This document shows positions 7,326-18,160 of a stretch of DNA of 64,000 nucleotides, one piece after another (the first letter of the stretch is position 1; each line of letters starts with the position of its first letter). Below the pieces are notes generated by a model, which was given only the letters and a program-made list of their open reading frames with translations, had not been told where the DNA came from and ran no database searches. Both the position numbers and the translations under genes were made by a program. The stretch is from Butyrivibrio sp. AE3009. Lineage in GTDB: Bacteria > Bacillota > Clostridia > Lachnospirales > Lachnospiraceae. Where the stretch lies: assembly GCF_000420845.1 (NCBI RefSeq), contig NZ_ATVS01000004.1, forward strand, positions 124,001-188,000, written 5' to 3'.

Positions 7326-8974
7326 TCATGCCGGAAATTAAATTGGAAAATATCACAAAGCGTTGGGGAAAATTTTTTGGCGTTGATAATGTAAGCCTCG
7401 ATATTCCCGATAATTCTTTTATCACACTGCTTGGCCCGTCAGGCTGTGGAAAGACCACAATCCTTCGAATGATCGCAGGTCTTGAGACTCCCACAGAAGG
7501 CCGCATCACCATTGGCGACAAAGTTGTGTTTGACTCAAACGCAGGAATCAACGTTCCCGCCAACAAGCGCAGAGTCGGCTTCCTGTTTCAGAACTACGCA
7601 CTTTGGCCCAACATGACAGTATATGAGAACATCTCTTTTGGCCTTAAGAACATCCACGAGGAAATGCCGATCCTGGACGTTCCCGCCAAGAGAGCAGGGG
7701 ATATGATAAGAGCCCTTGCAAACGGTCATAAGGTAAAAGAGGTAATAGAAGAATGCAGAGACAAGAACGGCAAGCTCGATGAGAACAAGGCTTACGTGAA
7801 GCTCATTGATAACTACAGCCTTTCAATCTATACGGCAAAAGAGCTCTTTGCCCTTGGAATCCATACTGCATCAGACCCTCAGGCAGCAGCCAAGACCGCT
7901 CTTTCAGAGTATGAGAAAAAACTTTCAGACATCAAGGCCGGCTATGCAAAAGACGGAAAAGACCTGAATGACAAGTACGAAGTGACCAAGAACGGAATCC
8001 CGATTCTTGAAAACAGAAAGCTTACAAAAGAAGAGATCGATTCAAGGGTAAGGTCCTGCTCCCGCATCGTCAAGATCGGAATGTTCATGGACAGATACCC
8101 CGCAGAGCTCTCAGGCGGACAGCAGCAGAGAGTTGCGATCGCAAGGACACTGGCCCCCGAGCCGCAGGTTCTTTTCATGGACGAGCCTCTTTCCAACCTT
8201 GACGCCAAGCTTCGTCTTGAGATGAGATATGAGCTCCAGAGACTCCATGTGGAGACCGGTTCCACCTTCGTATATGTTACACATGATCAGATGGAAGCCA
8301 TGACCCTTGCTACCAAGATCTGCCTCGTAAGTAACGGTGTGCTGCAGCAGTATGCACCTCCCCTTACGGTTTATAATCGTCCGTCGAACCTCTTTGTTGC
8401 AGACTTTGTTGGCAATCCTTCCATGAACTTCGTGGATGCCAAGGGAATGCAGGAGCCGGACGGCAGCCTTAGCCTTAAGATCCTAGGTGATATCAAGGTT
8501 AAGTTTAATCCTGAGTATGCACTTGATATGAATGCCTGGAGACATGTAAGAGATCAGAACATTGCGGACAAGGCCGCTGCGGAAAAAGAGCGACTTTCCA
8601 AGAAGGGAGCCGTTGAAAAGAGCAACAAGGATGAGGTATTTAAATACCATGTTCAGAAGGTTGAGGAGCAGGATGACAGTATCACAGATGAGCCCGTTAT
8701 AACAGACGAGGACTTCGTGATCGGTATCCGCCCCGAGGCCATCGACCTTGATGAGAACGGCAAGATAGACGCTACCATATACGGTGCAATGCCCACAGGT
8801 ATGGAATCTACTTTGAAACTCAGAGTTGGGGAATTTCTATTGACCGGAGTAATCTTCGGCAATGCCCTGTACCAGATCGGACAGGAAGAAAAAATAAATA
8901 TCGGAGGAAAAGATATACTTCTTTTCGACAGACGTTCGGGCAGACTTATCTGCGCAGGAAGTCTGACACTGTAA
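7322..8974 (+). CDS. ABC transporter ATPase with a long insertion in the helical subdomain
   Basis: A 550-residue importer ATPase of the FbpC/AfuC/PotA type. Walker A GPSGCGKTT is at 38-46, the Q-loop Gln at 90, signature LSGGQ at 263-267, Walker B VLFMDEP at 283-289, and the switch His lies in VTHDQ near 321. The Q-loop to signature distance is about 170 residues instead of about 50. The extra 125 residues or so (about 112-238) are charged and predicted helical, with no motif I recognise. A C-terminal regulatory domain (about 350-550) resembles TOBE and is interrupted by a Lys/Glu-rich stretch (about 420-460). The start at 7322 overlaps the permease stop; an ATG at 7328 is equally possible. 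All catalytic motifs are intact. Confidence 0.9.
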   Translation: MIMPEIKLENITKRWGKFFGVDNVSLDIPDNSFITLLGPSGCGKTTILRMIAGLETPTEGRITIGDKVVFDSNAGINVPANKRRVGFLFQNYALWPNMTVYENISFGLKNIHEEMPILDVPAKRAGDMIRALANGHKVKEVIEECRDKNGKLDENKAYVKLIDNYSLSIYTAKELFALGIHTASDPQAAAKTALSEYEKKLSDIKAGYAKDGKDLNDKYEVTKNGIPILENRKLTKEEIDSRVRSCSRIVKIGMFMDRYPAELSGGQQQRVAIARTLAPEPQVLFMDEPLSNLDAKLRLEMRYELQRLHVETGSTFVYVTHDQMEAMTLATKICLVSNGVLQQYAPPLTVYNRPSNLFVADFVGNPSMNFVDAKGMQEPDGSLSLKILGDIKVKFNPEYALDMNAWRHVRDQNIADKAAAEKERLSKKGAVEKSNKDEVFKYHVQKVEEQDDSITDEPVITDEDFVIGIRPEAIDLDENGKIDATIYGAMPTGMESTLKLRVGEFLLTGVIFGNALYQIGQEEKINIGGKDILLFDRRSGRLICAGSLTL

Positions 8975-8980
8975 TGTATC

Positions 8981-9016
8981 AGGAGCCGCTCCTTTGTTGG
9001 GAACGGCTCCTTTTTT
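8981..9016 (+). terminator. Intrinsic terminator of the transporter operon
   Basis: The stem GGAGCCG/CGGCTCC is followed by TTTTTT, 7 nt after the ATPase stop. It lies between convergent genes, and the minus-strand gene ends at 9018 immediately beyond it. Confidence 0.85.
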
Positions 9017-9017
9017 G

Positions 9018-9890
9018 TTAACTATCTTTCTTCTTATGTTCTGCCTTCATTTCATACATTCGTCTGTCAGCTATCTCTATCATTGAGGAGAGATATCCGC
9101 TTTCTGAGAAACAGGAATGTCCTATGGAGGCCTTTATCGAGATGTTGATTCCGTCTATATTTCTGGGAGTCTGAACGGCCTTTACGAGCTTTTTTTCCAG
9201 AATATCTATGTCATCCAGGTCCTTGTACTGGTGAAGGATAACGAATTCATCGCCGCCGTAGCGGAACAGAACGGAGTTGTCGGAGGCCGCCATGGTAAGA
9301 CCTTTGCTGACGGAGTGAAGGATGAGGTTCCCATATTCGTGGCCATAGTTGTCGTTGATGGCTTTGAAGTTGTCGAAATCCAGCATGTAGAGAACAAAAT
9401 CTGTTCCGTCTTTGTCGTACTGGGTCTTGTACTTCGAGGCAATCTCCATGTAGGCTCTGCGGTTCAAGAGGCCTGTGAGTTCGTCGGTTTGGCAAAGGGT
9501 GGATAATCTGTCGCGCTCAGCCAGCTGATCTGTCACGTCCTCAAAATACCCGATAAGTCCTACGATTTCGCCGTTATAGATAAGAGGGTGCTTGGTTGCC
9601 AGGAGCTGACGGACCTTACCTTGTACGATGCACTGACCCGGAACCTTGGAGGAAACCTCGTTCTGATTGATAACACGTAGCTCCGCAGCCCGGTAGGGCT
9701 CAGGGTCAATGTGCCAGCCCATGTCTTCATCTGTTTTGCCTATCAGTTCATCAACGGATTCGATGCCGTAGTAATCAAGAAAAGTCTTGTTGGCACCAAG
9801 AAAACGCCTCTCCTTATCCTTCCAGAAGATACCGGCGGGGCTTAGATCCAGCAGATTTTCAAATACAGCCGAAAGTGGAATGTTGTCCAT
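9018..9890 (-). CDS. PAS-GGDEF diguanylate cyclase
   Basis: A 290-residue cytosolic signalling protein. A PAS domain (about 8-120, with the motif GIFWKDKERRFLGAN) is followed by a GGDEF domain (about 130-290). The metal-binding Asp lies in YMLDFDNFKAIND, and the active-site loop is RYGGDEF with GGDEF at 212-216, so it should synthesise cyclic di-GMP from GTP. The inhibitory RxxD site normally found just before the loop is absent (S203/S206 occupy those positions), so product inhibition may be weak. It has no membrane segment; the PAS domain probably binds a small ligand. It is a single-gene unit, convergent with the transporter operon and divergent from an aldo/keto reductase gene. Confidence 0.92.
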   Translation of the reverse strand: MDNIPLSAVFENLLDLSPAGIFWKDKERRFLGANKTFLDYYGIESVDELIGKTDEDMGWHIDPEPYRAAELRVINQNEVSSKVPGQCIVQGKVRQLLATKHPLIYNGEIVGLIGYFEDVTDQLAERDRLSTLCQTDELTGLLNRRAYMEIASKYKTQYDKDGTDFVLYMLDFDNFKAINDNYGHEYGNLILHSVSKGLTMAASDNSVLFRYGGDEFVILHQYKDLDDIDILEKKLVKAVQTPRNIDGINISIKASIGHSCFSESGYLSSMIEIADRRMYEMKAEHKKKDS

Positions 9891-10153
9891 ATAACTTCCT
9901 TTTCATATGACATAAAATGAATTATTTATTCCCTAATGGGTCAATCTATATTATATCAAACAGCACATAATCATGTATAACAAATATATTAAATTTCGAT
10001 AATATTTATCATGACGCTATGGTGATAATAACTAATAGAAATGCATTTTTTTGGATAAAATACTTATGTCTAAGTTGGGTTTTGCTATGGTAAAATGTAG
10101 GGACGTAGGAGAGGCAAATACAAGCATATTTATTCATGTTCGGAGGGCAAGCA

Positions 10154-11278
10154 ATGGACAAATCTTTTCCTGAAATCAAAACATTCTTTGGCTTTGGATG
10201 TATGAGACTTCCCATGAATGGTTCGGAGGTAGATATCGAGCAGTTCAAGGAGATGACGGATTACTTTTTGGAGAATGGCTTTAATTATTTTGATACAGCA
10301 CACGGTTATATTGACGGCAAGTCTGAGAAGGCAATTAAGGTTGCGCTGACAGACAGATATCCAAGAGATAAATATCTTTTGACAGACAAGCTTACTGAGC
10401 CTTATTTCAAGACAGAGGCTGACATCAGACCTTTTTTCCAGAGTCAGCTTGATGCCTGTGGCGTTGAGTACTTTGACTTCTATCTGATGCATGCGCAGAA
10501 TGCGGGTAACTTCCAGCATTTCAAGAAGTGCAGGGCCTATGAGACAGCCTTTGAGCTTAAGAAAGAGGGCAAGATAAAGCACGTGGGACTGTCCTTCCAT
10601 GACAGGGCAGAGGTTCTGGATGAGATCCTTACAACCTATCCGGAAGTTGATATCGTTCAGATCCAGTTCAACTATCTGGACTACGATGATCCTTCTGTAC
10701 AGAGCCGCAAGGTCTATGATGTGTGTCGCAAGCACAACAAGCCCATCATCGTAATGGAGCCTGTTAAGGGCGGAACACTGGTCAAGCTCCCTGAGGCTGC
10801 CCAGAAGGTTTTTGATGATCTTGACGCGGGACTTTCCAATGCCAGCTACGCAATCCGCTTCGCTGCGCACCAGGAGGGCATCCGCATAGTTCTGTCCGGT
10901 ATGAGCGATATGGCTCAGATGAAGGACAACGTTTCCTATATGAAGGATTTCCAGCCTCTTTCCGAGGAGGAGCTGGGCGCCATCGCCAAGGTTACCGCTA
11001 TCTACAAGGGCCTTGATATGATTCCTTGTACAGCGTGCCATTACTGCGTTGAGGAGAATCATTGTCCGATGGAGATCAAGATCCCGGAGCTGTTCGCATG
11101 TATGAATACCAAGAAGATATTCAACGATTGGAATCAGAACATGTACTACGGACTGGTTACCAAGGACAGCGGCAAGGCCAGCGCCTGCATCGAGTGCGGC
11201 GGCTGCGAAGCTGTATGTCCTCAGCACCTGGAAATCAGGGCACTTCTTAAGGATGTGGCTGCAGAGTTCGAGAAATAA
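10154..11278 (+). CDS. Aldo/keto reductase with C-terminal 4Fe-4S ferredoxin domain
   Basis: A 374-residue oxidoreductase. The N-terminal (beta/alpha)8 aldo/keto reductase barrel (residues 1-270) has the catalytic Asp/Tyr region YFDTAHGY (D47, Y52), a Lys in LLTDKL and a His in YLMHAQN. The C-terminal part (about 285-360) is cysteine-rich with CTACHYCVEENHCP and CIECGGCEAVCP, the patterns of bacterial aldo/keto reductases that carry iron-sulfur clusters. It may pass electrons between a nicotinamide and an Fe-S partner; the substrate is unknown. I chose the ATG at 10154 because CGGAGGG lies 6 nt upstream; an in-frame ATG at 10136 lacks this. A 365-codon open frame on the opposite strand is a shadow of this gene. 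Confidence 0.9.
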   Translation: MDKSFPEIKTFFGFGCMRLPMNGSEVDIEQFKEMTDYFLENGFNYFDTAHGYIDGKSEKAIKVALTDRYPRDKYLLTDKLTEPYFKTEADIRPFFQSQLDACGVEYFDFYLMHAQNAGNFQHFKKCRAYETAFELKKEGKIKHVGLSFHDRAEVLDEILTTYPEVDIVQIQFNYLDYDDPSVQSRKVYDVCRKHNKPIIVMEPVKGGTLVKLPEAAQKVFDDLDAGLSNASYAIRFAAHQEGIRIVLSGMSDMAQMKDNVSYMKDFQPLSEEELGAIAKVTAIYKGLDMIPCTACHYCVEENHCPMEIKIPELFACMNTKKIFNDWNQNMYYGLVTKDSGKASACIECGGCEAVCPQHLEIRALLKDVAAEFEK

Positions 11279-11302
11279 TCTAATACTGACAAGAATGTGA
11301 GA

Positions 11303-11333
11303 AATGAGTCTTCGGAAGGAGGCTCATTTTTTT
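11303..11333 (+). terminator. Intrinsic terminator after the aldo/keto reductase
   Basis: The stem AATGAG/CTCATT with inner TCTT/AAGGA pairing and a TTTTTTT tail starts 25 nt after the stop codon. Confidence 0.75.
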
Positions 11334-11350
11334 ATGATTTTCGGAGGAGT

Positions 11351-11387
11351 TTGCAATCTGTCGAGGGTGGGTTATAGTGTATATAAC
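11351..11387 (+). promoter_or_regulatory. Promoter with overlapping dyad upstream of the GH30 lipoprotein
   Basis: TTGCAA (11351-11356), a 16-nt spacer, then TATAGT (11373-11378). A perfect dyad GTTATA-N5-TATAAC (11371-11387) covers the -10 hexamer, a good position for a repressor. The adjacent LacI-type regulator is a candidate binder, but the dyad is not the usual CG-centred LacI-family operator. Confidence 0.5.
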
Positions 11388-11415
11388 AATGAGTTTTTTT
11401 ACGAGGTAAGTATTT

Positions 11416-13236
11416 ATGAAAAGACAGACTAAGAGAATAGTGGCCCTTGTGCTGTGCGGACTGATGGTTGCCGGAACGGTGGCGAGCTGCAGCGCATCGG
11501 GAATTGAAGGCGGTGTTGATAGCGGGAAGAGCGCAGTGGAAACAGATGGCTCGGGAGATAGTGCTGATGCGGTTGGTGCGGCGGAGGCCGAGAATGGAGA
11601 AGAACAGACTTCGGGAGATACGACGGAAGATACTGCAGATCAGGAAAGGATTGATGCTATGGAAATTGCAAGGACGATCAAACTTGATACAAGTAAGATT
11701 TCCACCTTTAACGATACCAATGGAGATGGCTACGGAGAGTTCCAGGGATTCGGTACGTCTCTGTGCTGGTGGGCCAACAGATGCGGTTACAGCGATGTGC
11801 TGACACAGGCTTCCGCAGAGGCCTTTTACAATCCGGAGACAGGGCTTGGTATGACCATCGGACGCTACAATGTGGGCGGCGGCGACAATGTGACCCAAGA
11901 GGATGTTACAGCTGCCATGAAGGAGGAGAATCCTTTTTTGCACAAAGAGCATATAAGGCGCTCTGATTCTGTGGTTCCGGGCTATTGCACAGATGTTACG
12001 AAGATTGATCTGAACAAGAATTCCAAGGATTACTATACAGAGAATTTCGCAAGGGCAGATTTTGACTGCGGTTTTGCCTGGAATTATGATTGGGATGCGG
12101 ATAAGAACCAGATGAACGTACTGATTGCTGCGGCCAAGGCAGCAGGGGATGAGTTTATCGGAGAGGCTTTTTCCAACTCACCGCCGTATTTCATGACAGT
12201 TTCGGGATGTACTTCCGGCGGGGAGGATCCTTCGGTGGATAACCTGAGGGAGGACTCCTATACCGCTTTTGCCTGCTATATGGCTGATGTTATTGAGCAT
12301 TGGGCAAGTGAGGGCGTGATGAAGTTTCAGAGCGTGGATCCTATGAACGAGCCTGCAACCAGCTATTGGAAGATGTGGAGTGACAAGCAGGAGGGATGCC
12401 ATTTTTCCCAGGGCGAGTCCCAGTCAAGGATACTGGTTGAGCTTAATAAGGAGCTGAAGAACAAGGGTATCGATATTATTATCTGCGCCTCAGACGAGAC
12501 CAGTATTGAGGCTGCGATAATGTCCTACAAGAACCTGACTAACGAGGCAAAAGAGGTGGTGACAAGAATTGACACCCACAGCTATCAGGGAACTCAGCGC
12601 GACATGCTTAAGAATGTTGCTGAGGAAGGTGGCGTTAACCTGTGGATGAGCGAGGTGGACGGAACCTATTCCATCGGCAAAAAAGAGACCGGAATGAGCG
12701 CAGCCCTTGGATTTGCGGACGCTATCAGACAGGATCTTAACGGAATGCTGCCCAGCGCCTGGATCATGTGGGATGCGGTGGATCTTCATGTGGACACAAA
12801 TAACAAATTTGATACCTGTACGAGAGCTGAGGCGGACAAGATCATTGAGGAGGGAACTCCTTTCTGGGGAATCGCCATTGCTGATCATGATGCGCAGGAG
12901 CTCCTTCTTAGCAAGAAATACTATGCCTACGGACAGTTTTCAAGATATATCAGACCCGGTTACACACTGGTGGGATCTTCGGACTTTACTGTGGCAGCAG
13001 TTAACAAGGCTGACAACAGTGCAGTTATTGTTGCGATTAATACGAACTCCGACGACCTTAAGTGGGAATTTGATCTTTCTAAATTTGATGTGGGCTGCGG
13101 CTCAATCACAGCGATCCGCACCAGCAAGGACGAGAACTGGGCGGATGTTTCAGACAGCATTGGAACTGAGATCACCGGTAACACGTTTACCGCTCTGGTA
13201 AAGGGTAGTTCAATAACAACATTTATAGTGCGTTAA
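11416..13236 (+). CDS. GH30 glycosidase lipoprotein, probable endo-beta-1,6-galactanase
   Basis: A 606-residue secreted lipoprotein (lipobox VASC, Cys25) with an acidic/Ser-rich linker to about residue 75, then a GH30 catalytic module to the C-terminus. The N-terminal signature EFQGFGTSLCWWAN and the IGRYNVGGGDN strand match the endo-beta-1,6-galactanase subgroup (GH30_5) as I know it. The likely acid/base is Glu312 in DPMNEPATSYW and the nucleophile Glu413 in LWMSEVDGT. Expected action is on beta-1,6-galactan side chains of arabinogalactan. It is a close paralogue of the first module of the 2198-residue protein at 18409, with the same 101-residue spacing between catalytic Glu residues. A LacI regulator follows. 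Confidence 0.82.
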   Translation: MKRQTKRIVALVLCGLMVAGTVASCSASGIEGGVDSGKSAVETDGSGDSADAVGAAEAENGEEQTSGDTTEDTADQERIDAMEIARTIKLDTSKISTFNDTNGDGYGEFQGFGTSLCWWANRCGYSDVLTQASAEAFYNPETGLGMTIGRYNVGGGDNVTQEDVTAAMKEENPFLHKEHIRRSDSVVPGYCTDVTKIDLNKNSKDYYTENFARADFDCGFAWNYDWDADKNQMNVLIAAAKAAGDEFIGEAFSNSPPYFMTVSGCTSGGEDPSVDNLREDSYTAFACYMADVIEHWASEGVMKFQSVDPMNEPATSYWKMWSDKQEGCHFSQGESQSRILVELNKELKNKGIDIIICASDETSIEAAIMSYKNLTNEAKEVVTRIDTHSYQGTQRDMLKNVAEEGGVNLWMSEVDGTYSIGKKETGMSAALGFADAIRQDLNGMLPSAWIMWDAVDLHVDTNNKFDTCTRAEADKIIEEGTPFWGIAIADHDAQELLLSKKYYAYGQFSRYIRPGYTLVGSSDFTVAAVNKADNSAVIVAINTNSDDLKWEFDLSKFDVGCGSITAIRTSKDENWADVSDSIGTEITGNTFTALVKGSSITTFIVR

Positions 13237-13267
13237 GTTTGTAAAAATCGGACGAGTTGCATGGGGT

Positions 13268-13297
13268 TTGCGTATTGATAAAAACTCAAGTTATAAT
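13268..13297 (+). promoter_or_regulatory. Promoter of the LacI-type regulator gene
   Basis: TTGCGT (13268-13273), an 18-nt spacer and TATAAT (13292-13297), followed about 35 nt later by a GGGGAG ribosome site. No terminator hairpin was seen between the GH30 gene and this promoter, so read-through is also possible. Confidence 0.5.
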
Positions 13298-13317
13298 TAC
13301 CATTGAAAATTAAGTAG

Positions 13318-15053
<1,736 letters not shown>

Positions 15054-15055
<2 letters not shown>

Positions 15056-15083
15056 CTTGGGGCCATAAACCCCAAGTTTTTTT
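15054..15083 (+). terminator. Intrinsic terminator of the LacI/YczE unit
   Basis: The perfect 9-bp stem AACTTGGGG/CCCCAAGTT, a 7-nt loop and TTTTTT start at the YczE stop codon. On the minus strand the adjacent surface-protein gene ends at 15094 and may share the hairpin. Confidence 0.88.
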
Positions 15084-15093
15084 ATGCAGATAT

Positions 15094-17991
15094 TCATTTG
15101 CTTATTACTCTAAAAGTGACGGTCCTGGTTCCGGTGTAGTTTCCTTTACCGGTGATTATGGCCTTAATCGTTGTCCCTGCGGGGATGATGTCAAGAGGGC
15201 TGACCTCGCTTCCCGCGGAAACACTAACGTCTTCAAGGCCCTTGGATTTCTTTTTAGGATTCTTATAGCGATGTACAGTGGTTTTACCTGCATAAACATA
15301 TGTGATCTTTTTAATGTAATCTGTTCCGGCGGTAAGCTTTTTCCTGTTTTTATCATATACTGCGATCCTGGGAGCAGTAAGTCCTGGTGTGGTCTTGGCA
15401 TAAACATAGTTTGCAGAAGCTTCCAGGGAGCTTATGTCTGAAAGGACAACCTTGAAGTCCTGTGTCAAAGAGCCTTTAAAATCACCTTTGAACTTAATGG
15501 TAACAGTGGCGTTACCGGGTTTTTTATTCTTTTTATAGGAAAGCGTGTAGTCAGTTCCCTGTGTAAGTCCAATGGTTTCACCCCAGCTTGTCCAATGAGT
15601 AATAACGACATATGGCTTTGCACCGCCCTTTGTATAGGGGACATCTCCGATCGCATCGACCTTGATCCGTTTGCCGCCATCCGCATTAATATCAAAGGGC
15701 AGGATCTTAAAATGCTTTTTGATAGTGCCGCGATAGTTTCCTATACCGGTGATGACTATAGTAGCGGTTCCTGCTTTGTAATTATTCAGGTAAGACACTC
15801 TATAATCTTTGTCTTTTTCCAGTTTTCCGGCAGCATTTTTGGCGGTAAAATCAGCTTTGGAAGCGTAAATGATCATGTTATCCTGAGTAGCGGCAGTAAA
15901 GACTTCATATGTCTTTTTGCTCTCAAAACCTGTAATATAGCACTTCTTAATGGATTTTGTGCCTGTCTTCACCCACTTGGCGTAAAGCGTCACATTTTCA
16001 TATATTCTTTTGCCAAAATCATATCTGGTCTTAAAACCGGAATCTTTGTACCACCCATCAAACAGGTAACCACTGCTTGATATGGAGGGCTCTTTTACAT
16101 AGCTTCCGAAGGACACTGTCTGATCCTTCAGAGTCTTGTCACAGCCTGTTACGAACTTAACTGTGAAAATATCAGGATCACCCTCAGGGATGAATCTGGA
16201 AGTATAACCGGGGGTCAGGCTATCAATACTTTCATACCAGGTGCGATTATTCACAGGGAAATAAAGGTTTGCGTTTTTAAAGGCCAGTCTACCTATGCCC
16301 TTTAAACAATCTGATGAAAAGTGAATATCAACATTCTCGTGACCATATAAACAGCTTTCCAAGGGATAGAAGTCGGGAAGGCCTTTGCCCACATTGATGC
16401 GCTTTCTTACTTTTGGAAGGCCATAATCGTTGAGATCGGTAAGGGAGTCCGGGATGTCCAGGGTATCAACGGTTATACCAAAAAATGCGTCTTCCTCAAT
16501 CTTTTTGACACCGGTTCCAAGGTTAACTTTAGTCAGGTTATCGCAGGATTCAAAGGCATAACTCCTGATTGCCCTTACGTTTTTACCTAATGTTACCGAC
16601 TTTACGCAGGAATTACTAAAGGCTCTGAGTTCAATAGTCTCAGCGTTTAGTTCAAGGTGCTCAAGGTCCGGGGATTCTGTGCCAAAAAAACTATAGGTTC
16701 CGATACTTTTGGTATTCCTGATAGCAGCTGCAAGTTCGGGTGCCTCCGTTGCCGATAAACAATAGAAGGCATAAGAGCCAATTTTTTCAAAAGATGTATT
16801 TGGGGCAACGCAGAAAGAATCAAGGCTGTCGGCGTTGAAAAAAGTATAGTCGCCTATTGTCTTAACCGAAGACGGAATATATATTTTTTTTACAGCGGCC
16901 GTACGGATGAAGGCAAAATTACCAAGATACGTGATTCCGTTGCCAATCTCAATTTCTTTGACCTTTTTATAATCTTCATGTTCGATCCAGGGTGCAGCGT
17001 TTGAAAGGGCGTAATCGTACATGGGGCCTGTGCCGGAGATCACCAGCTTTTTCTTGCCCTCATAGGTTTCACTGTCCCTGATCTCCCAGGTGATGCCGGC
17101 TCCGCATTTGTTATCTTTTTTTCTGTTAAGGGGATAAAAAGTTATTTGTCCATTAATAAGCGGGAAACCGAGGTATGTGTATATGAATTGTCTGGCATAC
17201 TCATCTGTCCAGCCTGATCCGGTGTGATAAACAAAGGTATGTACACGAACAAATCTGTGAGAATCATCTTTGTCCGTAATCTTCGGCGCATTCCCAAGGA
17301 AGGTGAGCTTTCCTATGTTGCTGTTGTAAAAAGCCAGCACGTTAAATAATTCCAGGGAAGCGGGGAAAGTGATGCTGTCTGTGCCATTCCATATATATGC
17401 AAAAGAATATGCACCGATAGATTTAACGGATTTACCAATTGTAATATCAGTAAATCCGGCGTGCTTGTAAAAGGCATAGTCGCCGATGCTTGTGATCTTA
17501 TCGCCGATCACAAGCTTAATGCAGGTGCCCTTGCAGCAAGGTGCCCAGGGAGCAGGTGACTCCTCGGTGTAATTGTCCATATCGCCGGAGCCTGCTATTG
17601 TAAGAGTGTAATTTGCGTATGACCAGGTGGCATTTGCTCCACACTTGCCGCTGGTGGCAGGCGCGACGTACTCAGTGAGCTCTGCGGATTCCTGAGCCTC
17701 ATCCGGATAGGCGCCGCCGTCCTCTGCTATAGTGATCTCTTCAGAATCAGGATCAGCTTCAGAAACTGCTTCCGGAGCATCCTCTTCATCCAAAATATGG
17801 ATATCTTCACCGGTGGCATCCTCGCCGACAATAATTGATCCTTCTTCAGTTATCGTGGAATCTTCATCTGAAATGTCCGACAGAATTACTTCATCTGACT
17901 CTGCTGCGCTTACATCGGACAGTGTGAACGCATGGTTAAACAATATGACTGCGGACAGAATGAGCGCAGTTCTTCTGATTTTATCTCGCAT
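15094..17991 (-). CDS. BspA-like leucine-rich-repeat surface protein
   Basis: A 965-residue secreted protein. A signal peptide (1-30) is followed by an acidic Asp/Glu/Ile-rich linker (about 31-105). A long array of BspA-type (LRR_5) repeats spans about 110-590, with units such as ITSIGDYAFYKHAGF, VKSIGAYSFAY and VKTIGDYTFFN. Next is one Listeria-Bacteroides repeat (about 610-690, YLFDGWYKDSGF ... LYAKWVK), then several Ig-like units with the recurring pattern GNYRGT/GDFKGS/GNYTGT (about 690-965). No sortase motif or wall-binding repeat is visible at the C-terminus, so anchoring is unclear. Such proteins usually mediate adhesion. The ribosome site GGGAG is 9 nt before the ATG. Confidence 0.88.
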   Translation of the reverse strand: MRDKIRRTALILSAVILFNHAFTLSDVSAAESDEVILSDISDEDSTITEEGSIIVGEDATGEDIHILDEEDAPEAVSEADPDSEEITIAEDGGAYPDEAQESAELTEYVAPATSGKCGANATWSYANYTLTIAGSGDMDNYTEESPAPWAPCCKGTCIKLVIGDKITSIGDYAFYKHAGFTDITIGKSVKSIGAYSFAYIWNGTDSITFPASLELFNVLAFYNSNIGKLTFLGNAPKITDKDDSHRFVRVHTFVYHTGSGWTDEYARQFIYTYLGFPLINGQITFYPLNRKKDNKCGAGITWEIRDSETYEGKKKLVISGTGPMYDYALSNAAPWIEHEDYKKVKEIEIGNGITYLGNFAFIRTAAVKKIYIPSSVKTIGDYTFFNADSLDSFCVAPNTSFEKIGSYAFYCLSATEAPELAAAIRNTKSIGTYSFFGTESPDLEHLELNAETIELRAFSNSCVKSVTLGKNVRAIRSYAFESCDNLTKVNLGTGVKKIEEDAFFGITVDTLDIPDSLTDLNDYGLPKVRKRINVGKGLPDFYPLESCLYGHENVDIHFSSDCLKGIGRLAFKNANLYFPVNNRTWYESIDSLTPGYTSRFIPEGDPDIFTVKFVTGCDKTLKDQTVSFGSYVKEPSISSSGYLFDGWYKDSGFKTRYDFGKRIYENVTLYAKWVKTGTKSIKKCYITGFESKKTYEVFTAATQDNMIIYASKADFTAKNAAGKLEKDKDYRVSYLNNYKAGTATIVITGIGNYRGTIKKHFKILPFDINADGGKRIKVDAIGDVPYTKGGAKPYVVITHWTSWGETIGLTQGTDYTLSYKKNKKPGNATVTIKFKGDFKGSLTQDFKVVLSDISSLEASANYVYAKTTPGLTAPRIAVYDKNRKKLTAGTDYIKKITYVYAGKTTVHRYKNPKKKSKGLEDVSVSAGSEVSPLDIIPAGTTIKAIITGKGNYTGTRTVTFRVISK

Positions 17992-18049
17992 TTTTTAATA
18001 CTCCCAACATAACTTTTTTGAAAATGTACGATAATTACAGTACCACAAG

Positions 18050-18160
18050 GTGCCTGTCACTTCAACACACTAAGGTGCCTGTCACTATGTCGGACTAAAG
18101 TGCCTGGCACTTTAGTCCGACATAGTGACAGGCACCTTAGTGTGTTGAAGTGACAGGCAC
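18050..18160. repeat. 111-bp perfect palindrome of GTGCCTGTCAC modules
   Basis: Two 55-base arms are exact reverse complements around a single central T (18105). Each arm is built from three related modules: GTGCCTGTCACTT, GGTGCCTGTCACTA and AAAGTGCC. It lies between the divergent leucine-rich-repeat and GH30/GH43 genes. It has the character of a composite REP/BIME-like element. No T-run follows, so termination is unlikely to be its main role. It can extrude or fold as one long hairpin in RNA from either strand. Confidence 0.85.

Noticed and set aside
10130-11227. A 365-codon open frame on the minus strand
   Set aside because: It lies wholly opposite the Fe-S aldo/keto reductase, has no ribosome site and no recognisable domain. 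It follows from codon bias in the real gene.
18050-18160. GTGCCTGTCAC repeats considered as a CRISPR array
   Set aside because: The repeats are short, arranged as one inverted structure, lack regular spacers and have no cas genes nearby.
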